A program made the position numbers and the translations under genes. Below, in pieces: positions 22,266 to 33,704 of a stretch of DNA of 64,000 nucleotides. Position 1 is the stretch's first letter. Every line of letters begins with the position of its first letter. Origin of the DNA: Ctena decussata (lineage: Eukaryota; Mollusca; Bivalvia; Lucinida; Lucinidae); assembly GCA_963989385.1 (NCBI GenBank), contig OZ022502.1:3378501-3442500 (forward strand), given 5' to 3'. The notes under the pieces were generated by a model that was given only the letters and a program-made list of their open reading frames with translations, had not been told where the DNA came from and ran no database searches.

Positions 22266-22387
22266 CGTATTTGCGTAAAATACGGACCAAAAAAGACAAA
22301 ATACGAAGTGTCTTGAAATTTCAATCGTACCTAATACGGTAGTCATTTCTCATGCAGCTTACCAAAGCAGCTCAAACTAGAATTGTT

Positions 22388-24273
22388 TTCCTACGAAAAA
22401 ACAGATGTCTCCCCCCTTTTTGATGTCAAAAGGATCAGTCATTAAGACGCCAAGGGAAAAACAATATGTTTCCCTACCCTGAAGCAGGGATTCATAATAA
22501 GTAAAAAGTATAAATGCAAGAGTTATAGTTGTTATGCTCTGCATGTCATGTAATGTTGACTGATATTCATATTTAGTTTTTGTCAAAAAATATAAATGCA
22601 AGAGTTACAGTGCTCTGCACGTCGTCTATTTATATGTTGACTGATATTTGTATGAAGTTTCATGAATATAGCTTAAACGGTTTTCAAGTTATAGAGCTTA
22701 GACGATTGAGACACGATTTTGTGAATGACAAAGTTCCAAGGGAAATAACTCAAATAGTATAAATGCAGTGCTCTGCAGGTTGTCTAGTGTTGACTGACAT
22801 TTGTATGAAGTTTCGTGAATATAGCTTGTCCGGTTTTCAAGTAATAAAGCAATCGAGACACGATTTTGTGACTGACAAAAGTCCAAGGGAAATAACTCAA
22901 GAAGTATAAATGCAAGAGTTATGGTTCTTGCACTATGCAATTCTTCTAATGTTGATTGATATTTGTATGAAGTTTCGTGAATATAGCTTGAATGGTTTTC
23001 AAGTTATAGAGCAGACACAACTGAGACACGATTTTGTGACTGACAAAGTTCTAAGGGTAATAAGAGTATAAATGCTAAAGTTATGATTCATGCATTCTGC
23101 ACGTCGTCTGATGTTGATTGATATTTGTATGAACTTTCATGAATACAGCTTGGATGGTTTTAAAGTTATAGACGGACTCGACTGAGACGCAATTTTGTGA
23201 TGGACAAAGTACCATGGGAAATAACTCAAAAAGTATAAACGCCAGAGTGCATTCTGCACGTCATCTGATGTTGACTGATATTTGTATGAACTTTCATGAA
23301 TATAGCTTGATTGGTTTTAAAGTTATAGACGGACTCGACTGAGACGCAATTTTGTGATGGACAAAGTTCCAAGGGAAATAACTCAAAAAGTATAAATGCC
23401 AGAGTTACCATTCTTGCACTCTGCACGTCATCTGATGTTGATTGATATTTGTATGAAGTTTCGTGAATAAAGCTTGAGCAGTTTTCAAGTTACAGAGCGG
23501 ACACAACTGAAACACAATTTTGTGATGGACTAAATTCCAAGGGAAATAACTCAAAAAGTATAAACGCCAGAGTTACCATTCTTGCACTCTGCACGTCGTC
23601 TCATGTTGATTGATATTTATATGAAGTTTCGCGAATATAGCTTGAGCGGTTTTCAAGTTATAGAACGGACACGATAGAAACACAATTTTGTAATGGACTA
23701 AGTTCCAAGGGAAATAACTCAAAAAGTATAAATGCCAAGAGTTACCATTCTTGCACTCTGCACGTCGTCTCATGTTGATTGATATTTATATGAAGTTTCG
23801 TGAATATAGCTTGAGCGGTTTTCAAGTTATAGAACGGACACAATGAAACACAATTTTGTGATGGACTAAGTTCCAAGGGAAATAACTCAAAAAGTATAAA
23901 TGCCAGAGTTACCATTCTTGCACTCTGCACGTCGTCTAATGTTGATTGATATTTATATGAAGTTTCCCGAATATAGCTTGAGCGGTTTTCAAGTTATAGA
24001 ACGGACACGATTGAAACACAATTTTGTGATGGACTAAGTTCCAAGGGAAATAACTCAAAAAGTATAAATGCCAGAGTTACCATTCTTGCACTCTGCACGT
24101 CGTCTCATGTTGACTGATATTTATATGAAGTTTCGCGAATATAGCTTGAGGGGTTTTCAAGTTATAGAACGGACACGATTTGTGACAGACAGACGGACAG
24201 ACGGACGGACGGACGGACAGACGCCCGGGGAAAAACAATATGTCTCCTGACCCTGAAGGGGGGAGACATAATG
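22388..24273 (+). mobile_element. Tandem-core element M with 14-base perfect inverted ends
   Basis: ATGTCTCCCCCCTT near the left end (about 22404-22417) is exactly inverted as AAGGGGGGAGACAT near the right end (about 24257-24270). The core is about ten units of 165 bases: AGAGTTACCATTCTTGCACT, CTGCACGTCGTC, ATGAAGTTTCGTGAATATAG, CAAGTTATAGAACGGACACG, AAGGGAAATAACTCAAAAAG. An ACGGACAGACGGACGGACGG block precedes the right end (24190-24222). Unit similarity rises towards the right side. It is non-coding. Confidence 0.8.
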
Positions 24274-25064
24274 TGCTACGTATTTACGCTATAGCATGCG
24301 CGGTCAACCGTTTTTCAATAGCCAGAATGTTACCTATTTTTAGCATTTACTAATCATTGCTTCAGCGCATGCGCTGTCTGAGCATGCGCAGTCAACCTTT
24401 TTCCATGGTACCTATTTTCAGCATTCTCTTTTCGGCTTTCACTGGTCGTTTTTATGACTAGACCGGGAACAAGCATGAGTATTGGAATTTACCGAGCGTT
24501 AGCCAATCGCTAAATTGCACATGATCTTTCCGGTCGATTGCGTAGGTACTTTCATTTTCGTAGAACAAACATGTTGCAAACAACGTCTCTGTTACTTGAC
24601 TGAACAGTCAATAAATGGCCCCACCTGGTTGTGCGAAGCTGGAAAACTTTGGCTTCGGCAAGCCAGTGGTTAATTCTAGTGAACTCTAGCCAGCAAAGAT
24701 CAGCCGATCGTCCCCTGATGCGTGGTAAAAGGAAAGCAAAACACTGTCAGGGTCGGTAACGGGTCGTTTCGGCCCAATTCCCTTTCGGTCCCGGGTCGTT
24801 TCGGCCTTATTCCCGTTCGGCCTGGGTCGTTCCTGTTGTCCAGAGTTTTAAGCAAGAACCCTGGACAAGAACAAGTAGACTGACATTTTGGGAGACCAGT
24901 TGTGCGTTAAAAAGATACTGAACAACCACTGGATCTCAGGAGTACCGATACTGAAAGGACTCATCAGGATACTGAAAAGGTTAAAATTCTGTTTGTTAAT
25001 ACTGAAACCACTGTAAAAATTATCTGGAGCTCTGCCACACACATTCTATGCTTTCACATTCTAA
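24274..25064. other. Low-repeat spacer with palindromic GCGCATGCGC
   Basis: No gene is recognised. Two related blocks, GCATGCGCGGTCAACCG (24294) and GCATGCGCAGTCAACC (24383), each followed by TACCTATTTTYAGCATT-like text, form an imperfect duplication about 90 bases apart. A perfect palindrome GCGCATGCGC lies at 24365-24374. At 24750-24830 GGGTCGTTTCGGCC recurs with variants; related text about CGG-CCC repeats is at 40555-40640. Confidence 0.5.
24294..24400. promoter_or_regulatory. Cluster of NRF1-like GCATGCGC sites
   Basis: GCGCATGCGC at 24365-24374 fits the palindromic NRF1 consensus exactly, and GCATGCGC occurs twice more at 24294 and 24383. In animals such clusters are typical of promoters of housekeeping genes. 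No first exon is visible nearby, so promoter activity is only a guess. Confidence 0.3.
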
Positions 25065-26290
25065 ATCAGGGGGGCAACCTATCCCAGCTGGTTTATCTTA
25101 CCCCCCCACCCAAGATTTTGGAGCCACATCTTTCCAAAAGTACTGAAACTCTTTTCAAGTGCTTAAATGAATATTGCAATGAGATACCCACACAATCCAC
25201 ATAGCTTATGCTTGTTTACAACAATGGATCACTTCAAATACCTCGAATCAGGGATGGGGGCAACGTATCCAAGCTGGTTTATCTTACCCCCCACCAAAGA
25301 TTTTGGAACCACATCTTTCCAAAAGTACTGAAACTGATTTCAAGGGCTTAAATAGTTACTGCAATGAGGTACCCACACAATCCACATAGCTCATTCTTGT
25401 TTAGTAAATTACAACAACCAATCACTTGAAGTACCTTGAATCAGAGGTGGGGGGCAACCTATCCCAGCTGGTTTACCCCCCACCCAAGATTTTAGAGCCA
25501 CATCTTCCCAAAAGTACTGAAACTGAGTTCAAGTGCTTAAATAGATTCTGCAATGAGATACCCACACAATCCACATAGCTTATGCATGGTTACAACAACC
25601 GATCACTTCATATACCTCGAATCAGGGGTGGGGGGGGGCAACCAATCCCAGCTGGTTTATCTTATCCCCCACCCAAGATTTTGGAGCCACATCTTTCCAA
25701 AAGTACTGAAACTGATTTCAAGTGCTTAAATAGTTACTGCAATGATATACCCACACAAACCACATAGCTTATGCTCATTTACAACAACCAATCGCTTGAA
25801 ATACCTCTAATCAGAGGAGGGGGGCAACCTATCCCAGCTGGTTTATCTTACCCCCCACCCAAGATTTTGGAGCCACATCTTTCCAAAAGTACTGAAATTG
25901 ATTTCAAGTGTTTAATAGTTGCTGCAATGAGATACCCACTCAATCCACATATTTTCCGCATTGATTAGATTTCCGCATTCTTCTGATAAAGCTCAATCTC
26001 CGCATGTTTCCAGCGGAGTTCGGCATGGAGCCAGCGGAATTCCACACAATGCGGAAAAAGAACAGAGAATCTACCAAATGAACCAAACATTTGAAATGAC
26101 TAGAATCAAAATCCTGGATGGGGGACAAGATAACCCAGCTGGTTTATCTTCATCCCCGGGGGTTAAGTTAAACCAGCCGGGATATGTTGCCCCCCGGGGT
26201 TGAAGATAACCAGGGTGGGGGGCAAGATATCCTGGGACAGCTTGCCCCCGGGGGGGGGGGGGGCAAGCTGTCCAGGGGGGCAAGATAAAC
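25065..26290 (+). repeat. Tandem array N (about 180-base units)
   Basis: Five units carry GGGGGCAACCTATCCCAGCT, GGTTTATCTTACCCCCCACC, AAGATTTTGGAGCCACATCT and AAGTACTGAAACTGATTTCA. The last part (26095-26290) breaks into short inverted variants of CCAGCTGGTTTATCTT and GGGGGCAAGATAACC, with CCCCGGGG motifs and a G-run at 26249-26262. The ends resemble those of a mobile element but no clear hairpin pair was settled. Reading frames of about 60 residues come from the repeat. Confidence 0.65.
25951..26059. mobile_element. Small foldback insertion in array N
   Basis: TTTTCCGCATT near the left and AATGCGGAAAA near the right are inverted. An inner pair around TTCCAGCGG and CAGCGGAATTCC adds further pairing. 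It interrupts an N unit after ACTCAATCCACATA. About 110 bases, non-coding, MITE-like by shape only. Confidence 0.5.
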
Positions 26291-26357
26291 TGTTACACCG
26301 GCAACCAGCCGCTAATCACTTTTTGTGTAGCTGTTCTGTCATTGTCTGAAACTATAA

Positions 26358-28215
26358 ACAAGTAGCCCAAAGGGCAACAATTGCTCACCTGAGAGACATT
26401 GTAAACCTATAGGGATATTTAAGATGCTCAAGGGCAGCTAACTCCACAGTCAGTGGTCCAATCAGGCTGAAAATTAAACTCATCCAAAACATTATGTATG
26501 CCCTCATTTAATATATGCAAGTTTAAAAAGTATCCGATCAAGAGCACAATAGACAGAGCTGTCATGGGCAGCTAACTTCATAGTGGTTGGCCTGATCTGG
26601 CCAAAATTTGAACTTGTTTAAGATATTATGCATTTTCTCATTACCTGCAAGTTTGAAAAGCATCGGATCAGTAGAAACCAAGAAAAAGTGGCGACATTGA
26701 TTTTTTGGATGCTCAGGGCAGGTACTCCATAGTCAATGGTGGGATCTAGCCGAAATGCTAACTAATCCAAGCTTTTATGCATATCCTCATTACCTGCAAG
26801 TACATGAAGAGGATCTGATGAAAAATGAAAATGTGATGACGTTGTTTTCTCCATTATAAGACTATGGGATTTTTTTCAAACGCTCAAGGGCAACTAACTC
26901 CGTAGTCTGTGCTCGAACCCGGCCAAATTTCAAACTCATCCAAGCTCTTAAATAATGTATGTCATCATTACCTGCAAGTATGATAAGGATCTAATCAAAA
27001 ACCTTGATTGCAGCACCCTGAAAGTCAAACTTGCTCGAGATATTGTCATGCCCTACATTTGTGTGAATTTATTTTAAAATCCATTGAGAAATGTAGGTGC
27101 TAGAGCGATGACAAAGTTTAACTAAAAATAGCCACAGTGACCTTGACCTTGGGCACAGCATCCTGAAAGTCGAACTTGCTTGAGATATTGTCATACCCTA
27201 CATTTGTGTCAAGTTATTTGAAAATCCATGGAGAAATGAAGGTGCTAGGGCGATGACAAAGTTTTTCTAAAAATAGCCACAGTGACCTTGAGCTTGGGCA
27301 CAGCACCCTGAAAGTCGAACTTGCTCGAGATATTGTCATGCCCTACATTTGTGTGTATTTTTTTTAAAATCCATTGAGAAATGTAGGTGCTAGAGCACTG
27401 ACAAAGTTTTTCTAAAAATAGCCACAGTGACCTTGACCTTGGGCGCAGCACCCTGGAAGTCAATTTGTTTGAGATATTGTCATGCCCTACATTTGTGTGA
27501 AGTTGATTTCAAATCCGTTGAGAAATGTAGGCGCTAGAGTGATTACCAAGTTTTTCTAAAAATAGCCACAGTGACCTTGACCTTGGGTGCAGCACCCTAA
27601 AAGTCAAACTTGCTCGAGATATTGTCATGCCCTACATTTGTGTGAAGTTAAATTAAAATCTGCTGAGAAATGTAGGTGCTAGAGCGCGGACAAAGTTTTT
27701 CTAAAAATAGCCACAGTGACCTTGACCTTGGGCGAAGCATCCTGAAAGTCGAACTTGCTCGAGATATTGTCATGCCCTACATTTGTGTGAAGTTATTTTA
27801 AAATCTGCTGAGAAATGTAGGTGCTAGAGCGCTGACAAAGTTTTTCTAAAAATAGCCACAGTGACCTTGACCTTGGGCGCAGCATCCTGAAAGTCGAATT
27901 TGCTCGAGATATTGTCATGCCCTACATTTATGTGAAGTTATTTTAAAATCCGTTGAGAAATGTAGGCAACAGAGCGATGACAAAGTTTTTCTAAAAATAT
28001 GTGATGACGTTGTTTTCTCCATTATAACACTATGGGATTTTTTTCAAACGCTCAAGGGCAGCTAACTCCGTAGTCTGTGCTCGAATCCGGCCAAATTTCG
28101 AACTCATCCAAGCTCTAATGTATGTCATCATTACCTGCAAGTATGATAAGGATCTAAGCAAAAACAGTTGAGAAAACGTGATGACGCCATTTTCGCCATT
28201 ATAACCCTATGGGTA
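26358..28215 (+). mobile_element. Tandem-core element H1 (right end unclear)
   Basis: Left end AACAAGTAGCCCAAAGGGCA then ATTGCTCACCTGAG, with a GCCC/GGGC stem. The first units (about 165 bases) have GCTCAAGGGCAGCTAACTCC and TACCTGCAAGTATGATAAGG. From about 27060 to 28000 there is a second array of about 145-base units: GCCACAGTGACCTTGACCTT, GAAAGTCGAACTTGCTCGAG, ATATTGTCATGCCCTACATT. The first unit type then returns. No (ACGG)n or right hairpin is seen; a right end for this family is at 53120-53155. A sequence like its left flank (TGTGTAGCTGTTCTGTCA, AACTATAAA) recurs uninterrupted at 53165-53212. Confidence 0.65.
27060..28000 (+). repeat. 145-base tandem subarray in H1
   Basis: Seven near-identical units, each with GTGACCTTGACCTTGGGC and CTTGCTCGAGATATTGTCAT. 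Each unit carries TGACCTTGACCTT, a double nuclear-receptor half-site. Homogeneity is higher than in the surrounding units, which suggests recent amplification. Confidence 0.8.
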
Positions 28216-29330
28216 GGGGGTTCAGGTGCTTTTTAAAAATGCAAATATACATATTTTTATCTATTTTATGAGAAAACGTATTCAATTTCCTCTAAAATGA
28301 TATGTATATTATTAGGATATGGTGCTTGGTTCAAAAGTTATGACATGTTTTTGACAAGCCATTGCGACAAATTTTGTAATCATGCTCCTATGTATTCAGT
28401 ATACGTGCTGATGGCACCAAATTTCTCATTCATTAAGCATAAATTGGGGCAAGGATTTAAGTCTTCTACTTATAGTCTTATTCATATACACTGACTGTAT
28501 GATGCAGTAATATGGGCGGCACCTTCAGCAAATATTTTTGAGTGGTTCACTCGTTTCCATGGTAACCAGGCTGCCATTTTATGGTTCAAAATGGCAGCAA
28601 AGTCAGAGTTTTATATGAAGAGAATAATGACAAAACGACAGAATATGATAAAGAAAACTCATAAATGATACAATGTATGAAGCAATTATAAAAGCTGCAC
28701 CATTTGCTAGCATCTTTTATTTGTGAGTTTGTTTCCATGGTAATGTGGCGGCCATTTTCTTGTTCAAAATGGCCGCTAACACAGAGTTTCCATGATAAAA
28801 AGACATTAAATGCAAAATAAAAAAAAATTAGAAAGTCACAAATCCTAAAGGTAGTTTAACACAATTCATTTTATACAAGTTTTACAATTTGCAAGCATTA
28901 TTCAGTGGTTCCGCTATTTCCATGGTAACCAGGATGCCATTCACTTGCCCAAAATGGCCACAAAAACAGTGTTTGCCGGCCAAACTGAAAGAAATGATAT
29001 TACGAGAAAAGAGGATAAAGCAAATTCACAAATGATCTAGTGTATGCCTCAATACCTAGTTAAAGCTGGAGCATTTGCTCGCATTTTTAAGTGGTTCTCT
29101 TGTTTCCAAGGTAACTTGGTTTGCTTTTTTGTTGGTCAAACTTTCTGTAAAATCTGCATTTCTATGAAAAAAGAAGGTAAACCCCGAAATGCACGTCTCG
29201 CTTAACCACTTCTCGCAACAGATACAAGTCACTATCTCATTCATGAAATTAAATACATCTGTAAGATATGCTTATATTGCAAAATATAAGCATCTGGTTA
29301 GTAAATATAACATATTCTTGTAAAAAAAAT
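28216..29330 (+). repeat. Tandem array Q with RFX-type palindromes
   Basis: Units of about 175-180 bases from about 28480, each centred on a variant of GTTTCCATGGTAACCAGG (28550, 28730, 28914, 29099) followed by GCCATTTT and AAAATGGC. The unit interior has AAATGATACAATGTATGAAG and AAAGCTGCACCATTTGCT. Neither end shows the hairpin or ACGG block of other families, so it may be the core of a degraded element. 28216-28480 is the degraded entry to the array. Confidence 0.65.
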
Positions 29331-29871
29331 TAGCTCATCCAAGCGTGTCTATGTGTTGTCATACATGAGTAAAGACCATATGTTCTTTTATCATTTGGGA
29401 CCGTAATAAATAGCAAATAACATTTAGCATCAGTCTCCCCGTACTTGGTTAATTGGTTGGTAGTATGGGGTTTAACAACTCTTTGAAACAGTATTTCAAT
29501 TTGTGTCGAGCTGTCTCCCAGAGAGGGAGAGAAAGAAGAGATATGACAGGCGAGAGAAGAAATATCCAAATTACCCCACCCACAACTACTGCAAACACAG
29601 TAGACCCTTACACTTCTATTATCCATATACATTAGTTGGACGCCTCGGCACTGAAATTTACCAGACACCATCGCCCGATCGCAACCATGACTGCACCCCC
29701 TCCTCCCCCTTCCCACAACCACCGTACTTAGAATTGTATCCCCGGGTTTACTATAATAATGCAGATTATATTTTTTTCCATTCCTTTAGGGTGGTTATTT
29801 GACAGTTAGAAAACAGTTAAATTGAAGTCGGTTCAGTGCAACTAATGTTAAGTGCAGTGTGGCAGCCATAT
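29331..29871. other. Spacer, no supported feature
   Basis: A low-complexity C-rich passage (29570-29720) and an AT-rich remainder. The longest open frame, 130 residues on the minus strand, has no domain and no splice or codon support. Nothing else is seen. Confidence 0.5.
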
Positions 29872-31844
29872 AACAAGAGGCCCAAATGGGCCTGATATCG
29901 CTCACCTGGCTATTGTGCAACGGAACCATTCTGATACAAAATTGGTCCAATTCCACTGAGAATTTCTCATTTTCACATTTTGCTACTTTTAGTAACAGAG
30001 GCCAACTTGCCTGGTCTTTATATATATACTTTTGAAACACCTCAATGCAAGAATCATTTTGCCACAAATTTCATCAAAATCCATTCAGGGGTTACTGAGA
30101 TATTGCCAGTTTCATGTTTGTGCTATTTTTAGTAATGGCAGATGGCGGCCATCTTGGATTGCTAAAATGCAAAAAATCGAAAAGCCTTCATGCAAGGACC
30201 ATTTTGACACAAATTTGGTCCAATTCCATTGAGATTTTCTGATTTTCACATTTTTCTATTTTTAGTAACAGAGGCCAATATGACTGGTCTTACAGTTAGA
30301 TATTTTTGAAACATCTCAATGCAAGAATCATTTTGACACAAATTTCGTCAAAATCCATTCAGCGGTTACTGAGATATTGTCATTTTCATGTTTTGTGCTA
30401 TTTTTAGTAAAGGCAAATGGCGGCCATCTTGGAATGCCAAAATGCAAAAAAATCGAAAAAGCTTAATGAAAGGACCATTCTGACACAAAATTAATCCAAC
30501 TCCATTGAGATTTTCTAATTTTAACATTTTTCTATTTTTAGTAACAGAGGCCAATATGAATGGTCTACAGTTAGATATTTTTGAAACATCTCAATGCAAG
30601 AATCATTTTGACACAAATTTCGTCAAAACCCATTCAGCGGTTACTGAGATATTGTCATTTTCATGTTTTGTGCTATTTTTAGTAACGGCAGATGGCAGCC
30701 ATCTTGGAATGCCAAATTGCAATTAATCAAAACGACTTCATGCAAGGAACATTCTGACACAAAACTGGTCCAATTCCATTCAAGGGTTCTTGAGTAATTG
30801 TCATTTTTATGTTTGTGCAATTTTTAGTAACACCAGATGGCGGCCATCTTGGGATGCCAAATTGCAATTAATCGAAACGGCTTCATGCAAGGAACATTCT
30901 GACACAAAATTGGTCCAATTCCATTCAAGGGTTCTTGAGTAATTGTCATTTTTATGTTTGTGCTATTTTTAGTAACGGCCCCCATGGTGGCCATCTTGGA
31001 TAGTCAACTGGCACAAAATTGAAATAATTCCATTCAAGAACCAATTCTGACCAAATCTGGTCAGAATTGGCTGCATTTTCTTTAGATATTGACATTTGAG
31101 CAAAATCGGCCTTGTTGACGCTTAGTAGGTCACTGTGACCTAATTCCGCTATAGATTTTTTTATTTTTATAATTTTTGATACCAAGGTCCCACTTATGTT
31201 CCATGCAAACTTTCAACCAAATATACCAAATGGTTCTGGAGAAGAAGTTGATTTTGTTGTTTTTGCTATTTTTAGTAACGGCAGCCATCTTGGATTCTTG
31301 ACCTGACCCAATTTTACAATTTTGAAACCCTGCAGTCTGGTCATGCTCCATGTGAAATTTGAGATCCATGGGCTCAGTGGTTTTAGAGAAGAAGTTGTTT
31401 GAAGTTGTTTAAATAGGTCATTTTTTGACATTGGCATTTGAGCAAAATTACACACGTAAACAGAAAGTAGGTCACTGTGACAAAACTCCGTTACAGATTT
31501 TTTTCATTTTTACAATTTTGAATACCAAGGTTTCACTGATGTTCCATGCCAAAATTCAGACAAATATACCCAGTGGTTCTGGAGAAGAAGTTGATTTTGT
31601 TGTTTTTGCTATTTTTAGTAACGGCAGCCATCTTGGATTCTTGACCTGACCCAATTTTACAATTCTGAGACCCTGGAGTCAGGTCATGCTCCATGTGAAA
31701 TTTGAGAACCATGGGACCAGTAGTTTTACAGAAGAAGATGTTTGAATATTTGTTTTTAGGGGTTGACGCACGACGCACGGACGCACGCCGGACGCATTGG
31801 TATGACAATAGCTCACTATGGCCCTTCGGGCCAGGTGAGCTAAA
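29872..31844 (+). mobile_element. Tandem-core element D2
   Basis: A full family D copy: left AACAAGAGGCCCAAATGGGC then CTGATATCGCTCACCTGG; right GGCCCTTCGGGCCAGGTGAG then CTAAAA. The core has about six proximal units (CTATTTTTAGTAACGGCAGA, TGGCGGCCATCTTGG, GCAAGAATCATTTTGACACA), then two longer units with GGTTCTGGAGAAGAAGTTGA. The block before the end is GACGCACGACGCACGGACGC. It gives the SINE-free reference for the S5 site. Confidence 0.82.
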
Positions 31845-32035
31845 AAGTGTCCCCATACTTCATCATAGTGCATATCACATAATGGGATCATTGGACTCAT
31901 TCTGAGTCAGTTCGAAAATAGTTCCGCAGAAGCCGGGGTGCTGGGGGGGGGGGGGGGGGCATTGGCAGTGTTGCAACAGTAAATTACTGCACTTGAACTG
32001 ACTCAATGAAACCATGTCTCTTGTACACTGTAAAA
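31845..32035. other. Spacer with poly-G run
   Basis: It contains GGGGTGCTGG followed by about 18 G (31943-31960). No gene is seen. It lies between D2 and the left end of the CACTA-like element. Confidence 0.6.
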
Positions 32036-32254
32036 AAAATACTGTAGATTTTACGGTAGAATAACTGGAAACCGGCTGCCAGTCCTTTTCCCGTTATTTT
32101 TACGGGTTTTTGCCTGTAAGACATTATTGGAAATCACGAAACGGAAGTTTTATGTTAACTTGGCGCACTCTAAAATAACTTTGTATTGTTGAGGGGCTAT
32201 CTAACCAAAACGACATCTGCTCTTTTCTGTCCCACTCCCCTACTGAAAAAGTTG

Positions 32255-32405
32255 ATGAAATTTCAGTGAAATTTCACTGAAATATCACTGAATTACGGTG
32301 AAACCATTATTTTCACTGAAATTTCAGTGAAATTTCAATGGTCAACAGAATTTCACTGAAATTTCAGTGAAATAAAATTTCAGTGAAATTTCAGTGAAAA
32401 AACCT
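32255..32405. repeat. Left subterminal TTTCAGTGAAA array
   Basis: Repeated ATTTCAGTGA and TCACTGAAAT in both orientations, mostly spaced 10-12 bases apart, with palindromic pairs. It corresponds to the larger array at the right end. In plant CACTA elements similar subterminal motifs bind the second element-encoded protein; here that is an analogy. Confidence 0.75.
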
Positions 32406-32587
32406 GATGAAAAAAAAAACAAGTTTATAAATGCAAGATTTTGTTTAGGGTCAGAAATACTGGTCTGTCCCTGTTGTTCTAACCCTGTGCTAACATTGGT
32501 TGTAATGCACGTCACATAACTTGGTCCATAATGAACGTCACAAGAGCCTCAGAAAAACAAAATGTCTGACGTGACTTGCAGCATATA

Positions 32588-33078
32588 TTTATGCCCCCAA
32601 CTTTGAAAAAATGGGGAGCATATTGCTTTTGCCTTGTCCGTCTGTCCGTCCGTTCAAAAAAATTTTAAAGCTAGGGTTTTGAAATTTCATATATGGATTC
32701 CTCGTCAAAAAAATAGCTTACACATTTTTTTTTCTTGTCCGAATTATCTCCCCTTGCTGAGTTATTCCCCTTTTAAGGTGTAAGAGTGCAATTTTGTAAG
32801 TAAGATATCTCAAAGAGTATTACAGCTAGGAGCTTCAAACTTGGTCAGCTGATAGAGGATGACAAGTAGATTACCTGGTGCAAATTATTATTTTTTTTTT
32901 TTTTTTTTTTTTAATTATCTCCGGTTTCAGATTTGGACTTTGAAAATTTGTAATCATGGTTAAATACCTGCAGTGCTCATTGAATATTTTGACACTGCAG
33001 GTGTGACTTCTCTGCATTCCCCACACCAGTTCTTAATTTGGCCACCTTTATGTACAAGCATCTGTTGGGGGCATAATC
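32588..33078 (-). mobile_element. Small tandem-core-type element O
   Basis: TTATGCCCCCAAC (32590) and GTTGGGGGCATAA (33064) are perfectly inverted. GTCCGTCTGTCCGTCCGTTC next to the left end is the reverse of an (ACGG)n block, so the element is on the minus strand. The core is little more than one or two units (GCTAGGAGCTTCAAACTTGG, AATTATCTCCCCTTGCTGAG) with T-runs. Nested in the CACTA-like element. Confidence 0.7.
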
Positions 33079-33704
33079 TTTCATAAACATTAAATCTAGT
33101 TCAATGTAAATTTTGTAATTAATTAAAGCATTGGCACAAAAAAGTGTGCAAGAAAGAGAATCTACCATTAGTGTTATTAAGGCATAGACAGACAAATCTG
33201 TCCCTCGGGTAGACAGAACGTCTTGATGCCAAAACAGTAGCCCTTGGGACAGATTTGTCTGTCCCTACCTCACACTCTTGTCTGATTCTAATATTATTTT
33301 CTGAGTGTGACAACAGTTAGCAAATAAGCTAATCGTCCATGAGGCCATCAAGAAAAAGAGCAATAGGATATATAAATAGAATATATATATATACACACAC
33401 AATATGTACACAATCAAAGGCCTAATCGAAGAGGGCATTTTATGAAAACTAAGATATTTCTGCCTACTTCCCCTAAAGAAACAAGCTGTATGCGGCCATT
33501 GGAAGCTCCTACAGCACTTCCGAAAAGTTCTTGCAGCCAAAGTCATCATGGAGAACCAACATACATCATCACCAAGTACCCAGCCCATTTAGGCCACTGC
33601 ATAATATACACATATGACAGAGACATTCATGCTTATTGAAAATGTGAAAAAACACTTGCATACTGTATACATTTATCATACATTAGGCTATGTACCTTAT
33701 ATGT
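33079..33704. other. Spacer with strong hairpin
   Basis: No gene is supported. GACAGACAAATCTGTCCC (33187-33204) and GGGACAGATTTGTCTGTC (33246-33263) form an 18-base perfect stem with a 41-base loop. The rest is AT-rich with a TATATATA run at 33383-33392. Confidence 0.6.

Noticed and set aside
22580..24250. CRISPR-like array
   Set aside because: Units of 165 bases are similar throughout, with no short repeat plus unique spacer pattern, and the genome is eukaryotic.
29330..29722. 130-residue minus-strand frame
   Set aside because: No domain, no splice context, biased composition from C-rich DNA.
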